This document shows positions 37,875 to 48,900 of a stretch of 64,000 nucleotides of DNA, one piece after another. Source of the stretch: an uncultured Flavobacterium sp. (GTDB lineage: Bacteria; Bacteroidota; Bacteroidia; Flavobacteriales; Flavobacteriaceae); contig CANROJ010000002.1 in assembly GCA_947632215.1 (NCBI GenBank), positions 1 through 64,000 on the forward strand. Reading direction: 5' to 3'. Under the pieces are notes generated by a model. It was not told where the DNA came from, did not search any database, and saw nothing but the letters and a program-made list of their open reading frames with translations. Position numbers and translations under genes: made by a program. The first letter of the stretch is position 1. Each line of letters begins with the position of its first letter.

Positions 37875-38591
37875 CTAAATAGTTTCTGGTGTACTTTGTA
37901 TTATTTGCTTTTCAAAATCTTCGATATTCCACGCTTGCTGTACATCATATTGACCTATTTTAGTTCTTCTTAGGCTAGTTAGATGAGCTCCCGAGTTAAG
38001 GGCCTTTCCAATATCAAAGGCTAAAGATCTTATATATGTACCTTTCGAACAGTCAACTTGAAATTCTATCTTTGGTAGCTTTACACTGGTAAACAATAGG
38101 TTTTCAATATGAATCGGTCTGCTTTGAATTTCTACTTCCTCTCCCTTTCTTGCATGTTCGTAAAGGCGTTTACCGTCCTTCTTTAGTGCAGAGAAAATAG
38201 GTGGAACTTGCATAATATCTCCTATGAATAAGTTGCGGATTTGATCTAAATTCTCTTGTGTAATATGATCAATTGGAAAAGTTTGATCAATTTGTGTTTC
38301 TAAATCATACGAAGGAGTAGTTGCTCCTAAATATATACTTCCTGTATATTGTTTTTGTTGACCCTGTAATTCGGAAATTACTTTGGTCATTTTACCTGTA
38401 CAAATTAGCAATAAACCTGTTGCTAGGGGATCTAATGTGCCAGCATGACCAACTTTTATTTTCTTAAGCCCATACTGTTTTTTTATAAGCCATTTTATTT
38501 TGTTTACTGCTTGAAAAGATGACCAGTTTAATGGCTTGTCAATCAATAATATCTGTCCTTGCTCGAAGGCTTGTTTGGTGAAAGTTGTCAT
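37875..38591 (-). CDS. truB: tRNA pseudouridine(55) synthase
   Basis: KIKVGHAGTLDPLATGLLLICTGKMTK. Confidence 0.96.
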   Translation of the reverse strand: MTTFTKQAFEQGQILLIDKPLNWSSFQAVNKIKWLIKKQYGLKKIKVGHAGTLDPLATGLLLICTGKMTKVISELQGQQKQYTGSIYLGATTPSYDLETQIDQTFPIDHITQENLDQIRNLFIGDIMQVPPIFSALKKDGKRLYEHARKGEEVEIQSRPIHIENLLFTSVKLPKIEFQVDCSKGTYIRSLAFDIGKALNSGAHLTSLRRTKIGQYDVQQAWNIEDFEKQIIQSTPETI

Positions 38592-39400
38592 TATGCTTTT
38601 ATATATCCAAAGTAAATTAAAAGAATTATACCTACGATTATCCTATAGTATCCCCATGGTTTAAAACCATATTTGCTAATTATGTTGATGAAAAATTTAA
38701 TCGCTAATATGGCAACAACAAAAGCAATTACATTGCCCAGTAAAAACATATTCATGTTTTGTGGATTTTCCAGTAATAGTTCGTAACCAATTTTACCAGA
38801 TTCATATTTTTTTATAGCTATTGAATATACCGTTACTGCTAACATAGTTGGTACAGCTAAGAAAAAAGAGAACTCCGCGGCTAGTTTTCTTGAGAGTCCC
38901 TGTTGCATTCCACCAATAATGGAGGCTGCCGATCTACTTGTGCCGGGCATCATGGCTAAACATTGCCAAAAACCAATAATAACAGCTTGCTTAAGGGTAA
39001 TGTCTTTTTCGTGTTCAGTTTTAGGGTTTTTAAACCATTTGTCTACAAATAGTAAGACTATTCCTCCAATAATAAGCATTATAGCAATGTAAATGGTTTT
39101 ACCAAGTACTGCATCAATCTTGTCGTCTAAGAGTTTACCAAAAAATAACGCTGGTAATACAGCTAGAAAAAGCTTTAAGTAGAAATTAAGACGGGTGAAG
39201 TCAAAGAATTTTTTCCAGTATAATACAACTACTGCTAGAATGGCTCCGAACTGAATAGCAGTTTGGAAAAGCTTTACGAAATCATCATTTTGTATATTGT
39301 AATAAGAACTCACAAATATCATATGAGCAGTAGATGATACTGGAAGGTATTCAGTTAATCCTTCTACAATGGCTAGAAGAATAGCTTGTATTAAATCCAT
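38591..39400 (-). CDS. uppP: undecaprenyl-diphosphate phosphatase
   Basis: AIVEGLTEYLPVSSTAHM, MMPGTSRSAASIIGG. Confidence 0.96.
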   Translation of the reverse strand: MDLIQAILLAIVEGLTEYLPVSSTAHMIFVSSYYNIQNDDFVKLFQTAIQFGAILAVVVLYWKKFFDFTRLNFYLKLFLAVLPALFFGKLLDDKIDAVLGKTIYIAIMLIIGGIVLLFVDKWFKNPKTEHEKDITLKQAVIIGFWQCLAMMPGTSRSAASIIGGMQQGLSRKLAAEFSFFLAVPTMLAVTVYSIAIKKYESGKIGYELLLENPQNMNMFLLGNVIAFVVAILAIKFFINIISKYGFKPWGYYRIIVGIILLIYFGYIKA

Positions 39401-39414
39401 TTGTTTTTATTTAA

Positions 39415-39642
39415 TTATTTTTTAAAGATTGCATATATAGCTGTTGCTATTGCTATAAAAAAGACTGTAGGGGCTAAGCGAATACGTCTAAAGCTATAAA
39501 TGTCCTCATTAAATTTTGAGGGGTCATCATTGGAAGCGCCTGCCATTAGTAGAAAACTGATTGCTATTAAGGCTAATGCGATAAATAGAATGTAGTAGTT
39601 TTTCTTTTTAAATAGAAAAGTAGCTGTTGTTTTTTTTGTCAT
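39415..39642 (-). CDS. DUF3098-like small membrane protein
   Basis: 75 aa, two hydrophobic segments, ASNDDPSKFNEDIYSFRRIRLAPTVF, between uppP and ftsX. Confidence 0.85.
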   Translation of the reverse strand: MTKKTTATFLFKKKNYYILFIALALIAISFLLMAGASNDDPSKFNEDIYSFRRIRLAPTVFFIAIATAIYAIFKK

Positions 39643-39651
39643 AATAGTTGC

Positions 39652-40533
39652 TTAATAAAGTTCATCGGATTTTAAATTTAAAAATCTCTGTGTGGCAAAA
39701 AATGTACTAATTGTAGTTATAATTATACCTATTAGTAGTAATGCAGAGCAAACTATAATTAGAGGCATATAATCTTCTTTGGGATTAATGTTTAAATCTG
39801 GGAATTTACTATCTATATAAAAGCAAAGTCCTATTAATGCGATAATAGCTAGTAAAGAGCCAGTAATACCTAACTTAATACTATGTAGAATAAAGGGTCT
39901 TCTAATGAATTTTTTGGTTGCGCCAACCATTTGCATTGTCTTGATTGTGAATCTACTGGAGTAAATTAAAAGACGTAAAGAGGAATTGATTAACAGCATT
40001 GAAATAACGGCAAGTACACCTGTTAGGATAAGTACCCATTTAGTTATGGTTTTGATGTTGTCATTAACCAATTCAACTAATTCTTTATCATAGGAAACTT
40101 CCGATACCCCTTTAGATTCTAAAAAAGATTCTTGGATATTTTGTATGCTATCCTTTTGTACGAAGTCTCCTTGTAAGTATATGTCAAAAGAGTCTTGTAG
40201 TGGATTGAAACCTAAAAATTCTAAGAAGTTTTCACCTAAATCTTCTTGATGTTGTGAAGCAGCATCTTCCTTAGATACGTATACAAAAGATTTTATATAA
40301 TCGTATTGCTGTAGTTTTTTGTCAAAGGACTGTACCTCTTTGTCTGTAGCTTTTTTATCGAAAAATACTGTCAAAGGAATAGTTTCTCTAAAGTTATCAG
40401 ATATCTTTTGAGAGTTTATTACAAATAAACCAAGACTTCCTAGCAGGAAGAGTACTAGGAAAATGCTGAATATTACGGAAAAATAAGAAGTGATTAATTT
40501 TCTTTTTTGATATTTTTCGTAGGAACTAGCCAT
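39652..40533 (-). CDS. ftsX: cell division permease-like protein FtsX
   Basis: TM-extracellular-3TM layout; LLIYSSRFTIKTMQMVGATKKFIRRPF. Confidence 0.93.
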   Translation of the reverse strand: MASSYEKYQKRKLITSYFSVIFSIFLVLFLLGSLGLFVINSQKISDNFRETIPLTVFFDKKATDKEVQSFDKKLQQYDYIKSFVYVSKEDAASQHQEDLGENFLEFLGFNPLQDSFDIYLQGDFVQKDSIQNIQESFLESKGVSEVSYDKELVELVNDNIKTITKWVLILTGVLAVISMLLINSSLRLLIYSSRFTIKTMQMVGATKKFIRRPFILHSIKLGITGSLLAIIALIGLCFYIDSKFPDLNINPKEDYMPLIIVCSALLLIGIIITTISTFFATQRFLNLKSDELY

Positions 40534-40707
40534 AATACATTTTATTTAAAGGTGTAAAAATAGCAAACTAAAATGTTTTTAAAGTATTATAAGCACTAAA
40601 GTTTTCTAATTGTTAGAAATATAGTTTATTTTTGCCCTTAAGGCGTATATTTTTAATACAAGTATACGATCGCTAAACTATTGTAAACTTATTTATTATA
40701 AAGTAGT

Positions 40708-43521
40708 ATGAAGTATAATCCGAATGAGATTGAAGCCAAGTGGCAGCAATATTGGAGAGAAAACCAGACTTTTAAAACCGACAATATATCGGATAAACCT
40801 AAATATTATGTACTAGACATGTTTCCTTATCCCTCTGGAGCAGGACTTCACGTTGGGCATCCTTTAGGATATATTGCCTCAGATATTTTTTCTCGATACA
40901 AACGTCATCAAGGATTCAATGTTCTACATCCACAGGGTTATGATAGTTTTGGCTTACCAGCAGAGCAGTATGCTATTCAAACAGGACAGCACCCTGCTAT
41001 AACTACGCAAGAAAATATTGAAAGATATAGAGAGCAATTAGATCGAGTTGGGTTTTCTTTTGATTGGGGTAGAGAAGTGCGTACTTCAGATCCTAATTAT
41101 TACAAGCATACACAATGGATTTTTATTCAGCTATTTAACTCATGGTTTGATAAAGATCAAAACAAGGCTAGAGATATTTCTAGTTTAATTCAAGAGTTTA
41201 GTGAAAATGGTAATGCAAAAGTTAATGCTGTTTGTGATGCTGATGTAGTAGCTTTTTCCGCTGAGCAATGGAATGATTTCTCACAAGTTCAAAAAGAACA
41301 AGTGCTTTTGCAGTACAGAATGACTTATTTAGCGGAAACAGAGGTGAACTGGTGTCCTGCTTTGGGTACAGTGTTGGCCAATGATGAGATTAAAGATGGA
41401 TTGTCTGAGAGAGGAGGACATCCAGTTATTCGCAAGAAAATGAAACAATGGAGTATGCGTATTTCTGCTTATGCGGATCGCTTACTAAATGGATTAGATC
41501 ATATCGATTGGACAGATAGTTTAAAAGAGAGTCAAAGAAACTGGATAGGTAAAAGTGTTGGAGCCTCGGTGAAATTCAAAGTGCAAGAATCTGATGATGT
41601 TATAGAAGTTTTTACCACTAGACCAGAGACTATTTTTGGAGTTTCTTTTATGACTTTAGCTCCTGAACATGAGTTGGTTCAAAAGATTACTACCAGTGAG
41701 CAAAAGCATGAGGTTCAGCAGTATGTAGAAGCAACCGCTAAGAGAAGTGAACGTGATCGAATGGCTGATGTTAAGACTATATCAGGAGTGTTTACTGGTG
41801 CTTATGCTGAACATCCATTTACAAAACAACCAGTTGAGATTTGGATTGGAGATTATGTTTTAGCTGGATATGGAACAGGTGCTGTAATGGCAGTTCCTTC
41901 TGGTGATACAAGGGATTATGCATTTGCTAAACATTTTAATATTCCAATTATTAATGTTTTTGATAAGGATATTTCTCAAGAGGCATATAGTGAAAAGACT
42001 GGGTTTTCTTTGGTAAACTCTGATTTTTTAAATGGTTTGTCTTTCGAAGATGGTAGTAAAAAGGCTATAGAGGAATTAGAGAAAATTAATCACGGTCAAG
42101 GTAAAGTTAATTTTCGTTTGCGTGATGCGGTTTTTTCTAGACAAAGATATTGGGGTGAACCATTCCCTGTGTACTACAAAGATGATTTGCCAAAGATGAT
42201 TAGTCAAGAATTCTTGCCAATTGTATTACCAGAGGTAGAGAAGTATCTTCCAACACAAGATGGGCAACCGCCTTTAGGTAATGCTAAGGTTTGGGCATGG
42301 GATACTTTAAATAATAAAGTAGTTTCAACTGATTTAGTAAATAATGAGACGATTTTCCCATTAGAACTTAACACTATGCCTGGTTGGGCAGGATCTTCTT
42401 GGTATTGGATGCGTTATATGGATGCCTCCAATCAAGAGGAGTTTGCTAGTAAGCAAGCTTTGGATTATTGGAAGGACGTGGATTTATATATTGGAGGTAG
42501 TGAGCACGCAACGGGTCACCTATTGTATAGTAGGTTCTGGAATAAGTTTTTAAATGATTTAGGATACGCGCCAACCGACGAGCCGTTTAAAAAACTTATA
42601 AATCAAGGTATGATCCTTGGGACTTCGGCTTTTGTTTATCGTATAGAAGGTACTAATACTTTCATCTCTAAGGATATGATTACCGATCAAAAGGTGCAGC
42701 AATTATATGTCTATGTGGGATATGTGAATTCTTCTTCTGAATTGAACACAGAGCAATTTAAAGCTTGGAGACCTGATTTTTCAGACGCTGAGTTTATTTT
42801 AAATGACCAAGGAAAGTATATTGTAGGTCACGAGGTAGAGAAGATGTCAAAATCTTATTACAATGTTGTTAATCCTGATGAAATTTGTAATGAGTACGGA
42901 GCAGATACCCTTCGTTTATATGAAATGTTCTTAGGTCCCTTAGAGCAAGCTAAGCCTTGGAACACTGCTGGGATTTCTGGTGTTGCTAATTTCTTAAAGA
43001 AATTATGGAGATTGTACGCCGATGATAATGGAGTGATTGTAACTGATCAAAAGCCTACACCAGAAATGTATAAGACTTTGCACAAAACAATAAAAAAGGT
43101 AACCGAAGATATAGAAGGTTTTTCTTTTAATACTTCTGTTTCTCAGTTTATGATTTGTGTGAATGAGTTAAGTCAGCAAAAATGTCATAACCGTGATATT
43201 TTAGAGCCTTTAGCTATTTTGATTTCACCTTATGCTCCACATATTGCGGAGGAATTGTGGTCAATATTAGGGCATAAAGAATCTATTTCATATGCTGCTT
43301 TTCCTATATTTGAACAGAAGTATTTAGTTGAGAGTGTTAAGGAGTATCCTGTTTCTTTTAATGGTAAAATGCGTTTTAAAATCGAATTACCCTTAGATTT
43401 AACTCAAGAGCAAATTCAAGAAATTGTATTAGCCGATGAGCGTACTCAAGCTCAACTGGATGGTAAACAACCTAAGAAAGTGATTATTGTTCCTGGAAAG
43501 ATTATAAATCTAGTTGGATAA
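40708..43521 (+). CDS. leuS: leucyl-tRNA synthetase
   Basis: MFPYPSGAGLHVGHPLGYIASDI, KMSKS, DLYIGGSEHATGHLLYSRFW. Confidence 0.97.
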   Translation: MKYNPNEIEAKWQQYWRENQTFKTDNISDKPKYYVLDMFPYPSGAGLHVGHPLGYIASDIFSRYKRHQGFNVLHPQGYDSFGLPAEQYAIQTGQHPAITTQENIERYREQLDRVGFSFDWGREVRTSDPNYYKHTQWIFIQLFNSWFDKDQNKARDISSLIQEFSENGNAKVNAVCDADVVAFSAEQWNDFSQVQKEQVLLQYRMTYLAETEVNWCPALGTVLANDEIKDGLSERGGHPVIRKKMKQWSMRISAYADRLLNGLDHIDWTDSLKESQRNWIGKSVGASVKFKVQESDDVIEVFTTRPETIFGVSFMTLAPEHELVQKITTSEQKHEVQQYVEATAKRSERDRMADVKTISGVFTGAYAEHPFTKQPVEIWIGDYVLAGYGTGAVMAVPSGDTRDYAFAKHFNIPIINVFDKDISQEAYSEKTGFSLVNSDFLNGLSFEDGSKKAIEELEKINHGQGKVNFRLRDAVFSRQRYWGEPFPVYYKDDLPKMISQEFLPIVLPEVEKYLPTQDGQPPLGNAKVWAWDTLNNKVVSTDLVNNETIFPLELNTMPGWAGSSWYWMRYMDASNQEEFASKQALDYWKDVDLYIGGSEHATGHLLYSRFWNKFLNDLGYAPTDEPFKKLINQGMILGTSAFVYRIEGTNTFISKDMITDQKVQQLYVYVGYVNSSSELNTEQFKAWRPDFSDAEFILNDQGKYIVGHEVEKMSKSYYNVVNPDEICNEYGADTLRLYEMFLGPLEQAKPWNTAGISGVANFLKKLWRLYADDNGVIVTDQKPTPEMYKTLHKTIKKVTEDIEGFSFNTSVSQFMICVNELSQQKCHNRDILEPLAILISPYAPHIAEELWSILGHKESISYAAFPIFEQKYLVESVKEYPVSFNGKMRFKIELPLDLTQEQIQEIVLADERTQAQLDGKQPKKVIIVPGKIINLVG

Positions 43522-43586
43522 TCTTTGGGCGATATTTTGTAGGTGTCTTATTTATTTATAATAGATGCTTATAATTCCAAAGTATA

Positions 43587-43626
43587 GAACAAACGCCTGT
43601 AAAGCTTGCTTTACAGGCGTTTGTTC
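43587..43626. terminator. leuS terminator hairpin, 19-bp perfect stem with 2-nt spacer
   Basis: GAACAAACGCCTGTAAAGC-TT-GCTTTACAGGCGTTTGTTC. Confidence 0.85.
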
Positions 43627-43796
43627 GTTTCTAAAATAATTTGAATTAAACTTCACTTTATATAATTAGTAGTTTTTTAATTATTTGAGAAAAACTTAGA
43701 AGTAAAGCTAAATGTAAGGTAGTTGTTGTAGAGAAATAGAAAAGTAAAAAGACTAAGTTTCAAACAACTATACATTTGTAAGTTCTATTTTGAATT

Positions 43797-43959
43797 GCTT
43801 AGCGAGTTAAGCTAAAGAGTTTTCTAAATTCACTTTTATATAAAAAAGTGCGGAATAGATGAATCTATTCTATAAGATTTAGCTTATTTAACAAGCAAAG
43901 GCTAAAGAATTTTCTTTAGCCTTTGCTTGTTAAATAGGATGACTCAACGGGGGTTGAGT
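43797..43959. other. hairpin-dense intergenic region, candidate structured RNA or complex terminator array
   Basis: GCTTA/TAAGC 43797-43812; CACTTTT/AAAAGTG 43831-43850; GAATAGAT-GA-ATCTATTC 43853-43870; 25-bp perfect arms 43885-43909/43912-43936; ACTCAAC-GGGG-GTTGAGT 43942-43959. Confidence 0.5.
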
Positions 43960-44000
43960 ATCAATATCTTTTCGTTTTTTTCTTGTGAAAAGTTTTGGAT

Positions 44001-44381
44001 TTATTTACCTGGACGTATAATAAAAGAGTTCGGGAAATGCGTTTTTATATTTTGCATGTTTTTTTCAGCCTCTATTCTAGTTTTGAAACTGCCAACCATT
44101 ACCTTGTATGAGGGGGTGGCATATATTATTGTAGCATCTATATTAGGGTAAGTAGATCTAAAGTTCTTAAGAGCCTCCTTCGCGGAGTTATTGTTGCCGT
44201 AAAAGACTTGAATCCTGTATTTATCGTTTGCTGTAGAAGAAGAATTGTGGGTCTTTTTCTGTTCTAACAAGTTTGTAATAGCCGAAGGCTCATTTATCAT
44301 AGATTTTTCTTGTTGAGCATAGATTATAGTAGTGCTAAAAAGTAAGGTAGTATACGCTAATAAAACTCTTAATTTTCTCAT
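44001..44381 (-). CDS. SPOR-domain secreted protein
   Basis: Signal peptide; YRIQVFYGNNNSAKEALKNFRSTYPNIDATIIYATPSYKVMVGSFKTRIEAEKNMQNIKTHFPNSFII. Confidence 0.85.
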   Translation of the reverse strand: MRKLRVLLAYTTLLFSTTIIYAQQEKSMINEPSAITNLLEQKKTHNSSSTANDKYRIQVFYGNNNSAKEALKNFRSTYPNIDATIIYATPSYKVMVGSFKTRIEAEKNMQNIKTHFPNSFIIRPGK

Positions 44382-44504
44382 AATGGAAAGTATTTTGTGT
44401 AAAATTACAAATATTCTGTAAAATCTAGCAAAAAGGTTTTATTTAGAATGCATATAAATTAGATTTAAAGGGCTGTAAAGGTTTTAAGAGTAAGGCATAA
44501 ATTG

Positions 44505-44512
44505 TATTTTTG
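44505..44512 (+). promoter_or_regulatory. putative -7 box (TATTTTTG) for the act-cox operon
   Basis: TAnnTTTG ~87 nt upstream of the actA ATG; no good TTG -33 seen. Confidence 0.4.
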
Positions 44513-44598
44513 TCGGAGTTTGTAAATAAGGTGTATAAGAAAGCGGTCTGATTGGCTGTTAAATAAGACCAAATTTAGTTGAAAATCATTTTATAACT

Positions 44599-45876
44599 AT
44601 GAAAAAAGTGGGTAACCATAATTCGTTTTCAAAGATTTTATTCTTTTGTTTAGCGTTAATGCTATCGTTTACTACAATTTCGTCTGCTCAAGATGCAGTA
44701 AGAGGTAAGGAATTGTTTAATTCTAACTGTGCCGCATGTCACAAGTTAGATGGTGCTGCTACTGGACCGGCTCTTCGTGGGGTTGTTGATCGACACGATG
44801 GAGACGTTGAATGGCTGCATGAATGGATTAAAAGTAGCTCTTCTTTGATTAAGTCAGGGGATGCAAGAGCTGTGAAACTGTTTGAGGAGTGGAACAAAGT
44901 TATTATGAATGACTTCCCGGCATTGTCGGCTGAAGACATGGATAACATCTTAGCTTATACTTCTTTACCAAAGGCTGAGCCAACGGCTGCAGTAAGTGGA
45001 GCACAAGGACAAGGGGGAGGGAATTCTGATGGAGTTTCTAACGTTGTTGTACTGGGTGCTTTAGTTATTGTGTTGCTATTGTTGGTGACAATGTTATTCT
45101 TTGTCCGCAAGGTTTTAAATAAGATTGTAGAGGCTAATGGATTAACTCCAGAGGTTGAAAAAACAATACCTTTATGTAAAGCATTTATTAAGAATCAGTT
45201 CTTAGTAATCGTTTCTGTAATTGTTATGGTTTTAGTAGGATCTTATTTTGCATTTGGATATTTAATGCAAGTTGGTGTTGATCAAGGTTATGAACCAGTT
45301 CAACCAATCCATTTCTCGCACAAAATTCACGCTGGTGATAATGGCATTGATTGTAAATACTGTCACTCTGCTGCTCGTTCAAGCAAGACTTCAGGTATTC
45401 CTTCATTGAATGTTTGTATGAACTGTCATGAGAATATTAGTGAGTTTACTGGAGTAGAAGGTCACGACTATGGTATTTATACACCAGAATTCTACACAGG
45501 TGAAATTCAAAAGCTTTATGATGCTGTTGGATGGGATGTAGCTACTCAGAAATACACTGGAAAAGAAAAACCAGTTAAATGGGTTAGAATACATAATTTA
45601 CCTGACTTCGCTTACTACAACCACTCTCAACACGTTAATGTTGCAGGGTTAGAATGTCAAACTTGTCATGGACCAGTAGAAGAAATGGAAATCGTTAGAC
45701 AATACTCTCCATTAACTATGGGATGGTGTATTGATTGTCACAGAACAACTGATGTGAAAATACAGGATAATGAGTACTATGCAAAAATTCACCAAGAATT
45801 ATCTGAGAAATACGGTGTTGAGAAATTAACTGTAGCTCAAATGGGTGGATTAGAGTGTGGAAAATGTCACTATTAA
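44599..45876 (+). CDS. actA: alternative complex III subunit A, multihaem cytochrome c
   Basis: Six CxxCH motifs (CAACH, CKYCH, CMNCH, CQTCH, CIDCH, CGKCH); first gene of ACIII operon. Confidence 0.93.
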   Translation: MKKVGNHNSFSKILFFCLALMLSFTTISSAQDAVRGKELFNSNCAACHKLDGAATGPALRGVVDRHDGDVEWLHEWIKSSSSLIKSGDARAVKLFEEWNKVIMNDFPALSAEDMDNILAYTSLPKAEPTAAVSGAQGQGGGNSDGVSNVVVLGALVIVLLLLVTMLFFVRKVLNKIVEANGLTPEVEKTIPLCKAFIKNQFLVIVSVIVMVLVGSYFAFGYLMQVGVDQGYEPVQPIHFSHKIHAGDNGIDCKYCHSAARSSKTSGIPSLNVCMNCHENISEFTGVEGHDYGIYTPEFYTGEIQKLYDAVGWDVATQKYTGKEKPVKWVRIHNLPDFAYYNHSQHVNVAGLECQTCHGPVEEMEIVRQYSPLTMGWCIDCHRTTDVKIQDNEYYAKIHQELSEKYGVEKLTVAQMGGLECGKCHY

Positions 45877-45916
45877 TATAATTAATTAAAGAATAAGAAG
45901 CTAATATATATATACA

Positions 45917-48900
45917 ATGGCATCAAACAAAAAATACTGGAAAAGTGTTGAAGAGCTAAACGAAAATAGTTCTATTGTTGAGACGCTAAGAAATAATGAG
46001 TTTGTAGATCAAATTCCTACAGATGAATTTCTTGGTGATAAAGACGCATTGTCTTCGTCTTCTACAACTCGTCGAGACTTTTTGAAATATGTAGGGTTCT
46101 CTACTGCTGCAGCTACATTAGCAGCGTGTGAGGGACCTGTTGTAAAAGCTATACCGTATGTTGTGCAACCAGAGGAGATTGTTCCTGGAGTTGCGGATTA
46201 CTATGCTACTACAATAGCAGACGGATTTGATTTTGTGAATGTTTTAATTAAAACACGAGAAGGTCGTCCAATTAAAGTTGATAATAATAAGTTAAGTGGT
46301 GCTTATTCAGGTGCTAATGCACGTGTGAATGCATCAGTTTTATCGCTGTATGATAGCTTGCGTCTAAAAGGTCCTAAAATAGGTGGTGATGCGGCATCTT
46401 GGGATGATGTTGATGTGAAAGTTAGAGCTAGCTTACAAGAGGCAAAGAGTAAAGGTGGAAACATTGTGTTGTTAACAAACACTATGGCTAGTCCTTCTAC
46501 TGATAAAATTATTGCAGAGTTTATTGCTGCTTATCCTACAGCTAAACAAGTTGTGTATGATGCAGTATCGAGTTCTGCTGCTGTAGACGCTTACCAAAAA
46601 GCTTACGGTACAAGAGGATTGGCAGATTACGCTTTTGATAAAGCTGATGTGATCGTTTCTGTTGGTGCTGATTTTCTTACAGATTGGCAAGGTGGAGGAT
46701 ATGACGCTGCTTATGCTCAAGGACGTATTCCTAAAAACGGGAAAATGTCTAAGCATATTCAAATGGAGGCAAATATGTCTTTAGCTGGAGCTAATGCAGA
46801 TGTTAGAATCCCATTAACTGTTGCAGAGCAGAAAGCTGCTTTAATAAAATTATATAATGTTGTTACGGGTTCTTCAGTGAAGTCTATAGCAACTGCTCAA
46901 GATGAGAAAATAGCTAAAGCGGCTCAACAATTGAAGGCTGCTGGATCTAAAGGTGTCGTTGTTACAGGTCTAGATGATCAAGACGCTCAATTAGTTGTTT
47001 TCGCAATTAACGAGGCTTTAAAATCAGAAGCTTTCTTACCAGAACAAACTAAGTTTGTTAGACAAGGAGATGCTAAAGAGGTTGCGCAATTAGTTAAAGA
47101 TATGAATGCTGGTAAAGTGCATACTTTAATTATGACAGGCGTTAATCCTGTGTATACTTTAGCTAACAGTGCTGAATTTGTTACAGGATTAGAAAAAGTG
47201 GCGACTTCTGTTGCGTTTTCTTTGAAAGAAGATGAAACAGCTTTAAATTCTACTATAGCTGCTGCTGCTCCACACTATTTAGAAGCATGGGGTGATGTTA
47301 TGATCAAAAAAGGACACTACTCGGTTACTCAACCAACTATTCGTCCATTATTTGATACTCGTCAGTTCCAAGATGCTATGTTATTGTGGACTAACAACAA
47401 TACTTCTTACTATGATTATGTTAAAAACGTTGGTTCTAACGTTGCAAGTGGTTTAACTTGGAATAAATTAGTTCACGATGGTTTTGTACAATTAGATACT
47501 CCTAGTAAAGTTAGTTCTTCTATAGACCTTTCTTCTGCTGCTATGTCTTTAAGTAATAGCAAAAATGTTGAAGGTAAAGAATTAGTTTTCTATACTAAAG
47601 TTGGTATGGGGGATGGACAACAAGCTAATAACCCTTGGTTACAAGAGTTCCCAGACCCAATTTCTAGAGTTTCATGGGATAACTATGTTACTGTTTCTAG
47701 AAAGGATGCAGAGGAATTAGGTATAAAAAATTACCATGTTGCTAATGGTGGTTTAAACGGTAGCTATGTTACTTTAACTGTAAATGGTGTTACCTTAGAG
47801 AAAGTACCTGCACTTATTCAACCAGGACAAGCTCCTAATACAGTAGGTCTGGCTTTCGGATACGGTAAGCAAGCTGGTTTAAAAGAAGAAATGCAAGTAG
47901 GGGTTAATGCTTACGCATTATACCACAATATGGACGGTGTTCAATCTGTTAGTATTGAGAAAAGCTCTGGTGACCATGAGTTTGCATGTGTTCAGTTGCA
48001 AAATACTTTAATGTCAAGAAGTGATATCTTAAAAGATACTACTTTAGATATTTATAATACGGAAGAGCCTGTTAAATGGAATATTCCTGCAGTTGTTTCT
48101 TACGATCACGAAGAGGTTAAAGCAAATACTATTGATATATGGGAGTCTTTTGATCGTTCTATAGGACATCACTTTAACTTGTCTATTGATTTAAATGCTT
48201 GTACTGGATGTGGTGCTTGTGTTATTGCATGTCACGCTGAGAACAATGTACCGGTTGTTGGTAAAGAGGAAATTCGTAGAAGTAGAGATATGCACTGGTT
48301 GCGTATTGATAGATACTACTCGTCAGAAGCTACTTTTGCTGATGATTATCAAAAGAAGAAAGATGCAAGTGGTTTTGGGGAATATCGTGAGGCTTTCCAA
48401 GAATTGGAACACCCTGCTGACAACCCACAAGTTGCTTTTCAACCTGTAATGTGTCAACACTGTAACCACGCTCCATGTGAGACTGTGTGTCCAGTTGCGG
48501 CTACATCACATGGTCGTCAAGGACAAAACCAAATGGCTTATAACCGTTGTGTTGGTACTAGATATTGTGCTAACAACTGTCCTTATAAAGTAAGACGTTT
48601 TAACTGGTTCTTATATGCTCAAAATGACGCATTTGATTATAATATGAATGACGATTTAGGTCGTATGGTATTAAACCCAGATGTGGTAGTTCGTTCTAGA
48701 GGAGTAATGGAGAAATGTTCTCTATGTATTCAAATGACACAATCTACTATCTTGAAAGCTAAGAATGAAGGTAGAGCTGTACGTCCTAATGAATTCCAAA
48801 CTGCTTGTTCTGCTGCTTGTTCTAGTGGCGCAATGGTTTTTGGTGATGTTAACGACAAAGAATCAGACGTAACTGAGTTAGCTGAATCTAATCGTGCATA

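Noticed and set aside
40708-43521. Insertions in leuS relative to E. coli LeuRS
   Set aside because: Large insertions around residues ~145-210 and ~650-700 are, as I recall, typical of Bacteroidota LeuRS; not considered novel.
43927-44151. 74-aa plus-strand ORF downstream of leuS
   Set aside because: Starts inside the 25-bp hairpin arm and overlaps the SPOR-domain gene antisense; no recognisable protein features.
46472-46762. 96-aa minus-strand ORF inside actB
   Set aside because: Antisense to a confidently assigned coding region; likely chance ORF.
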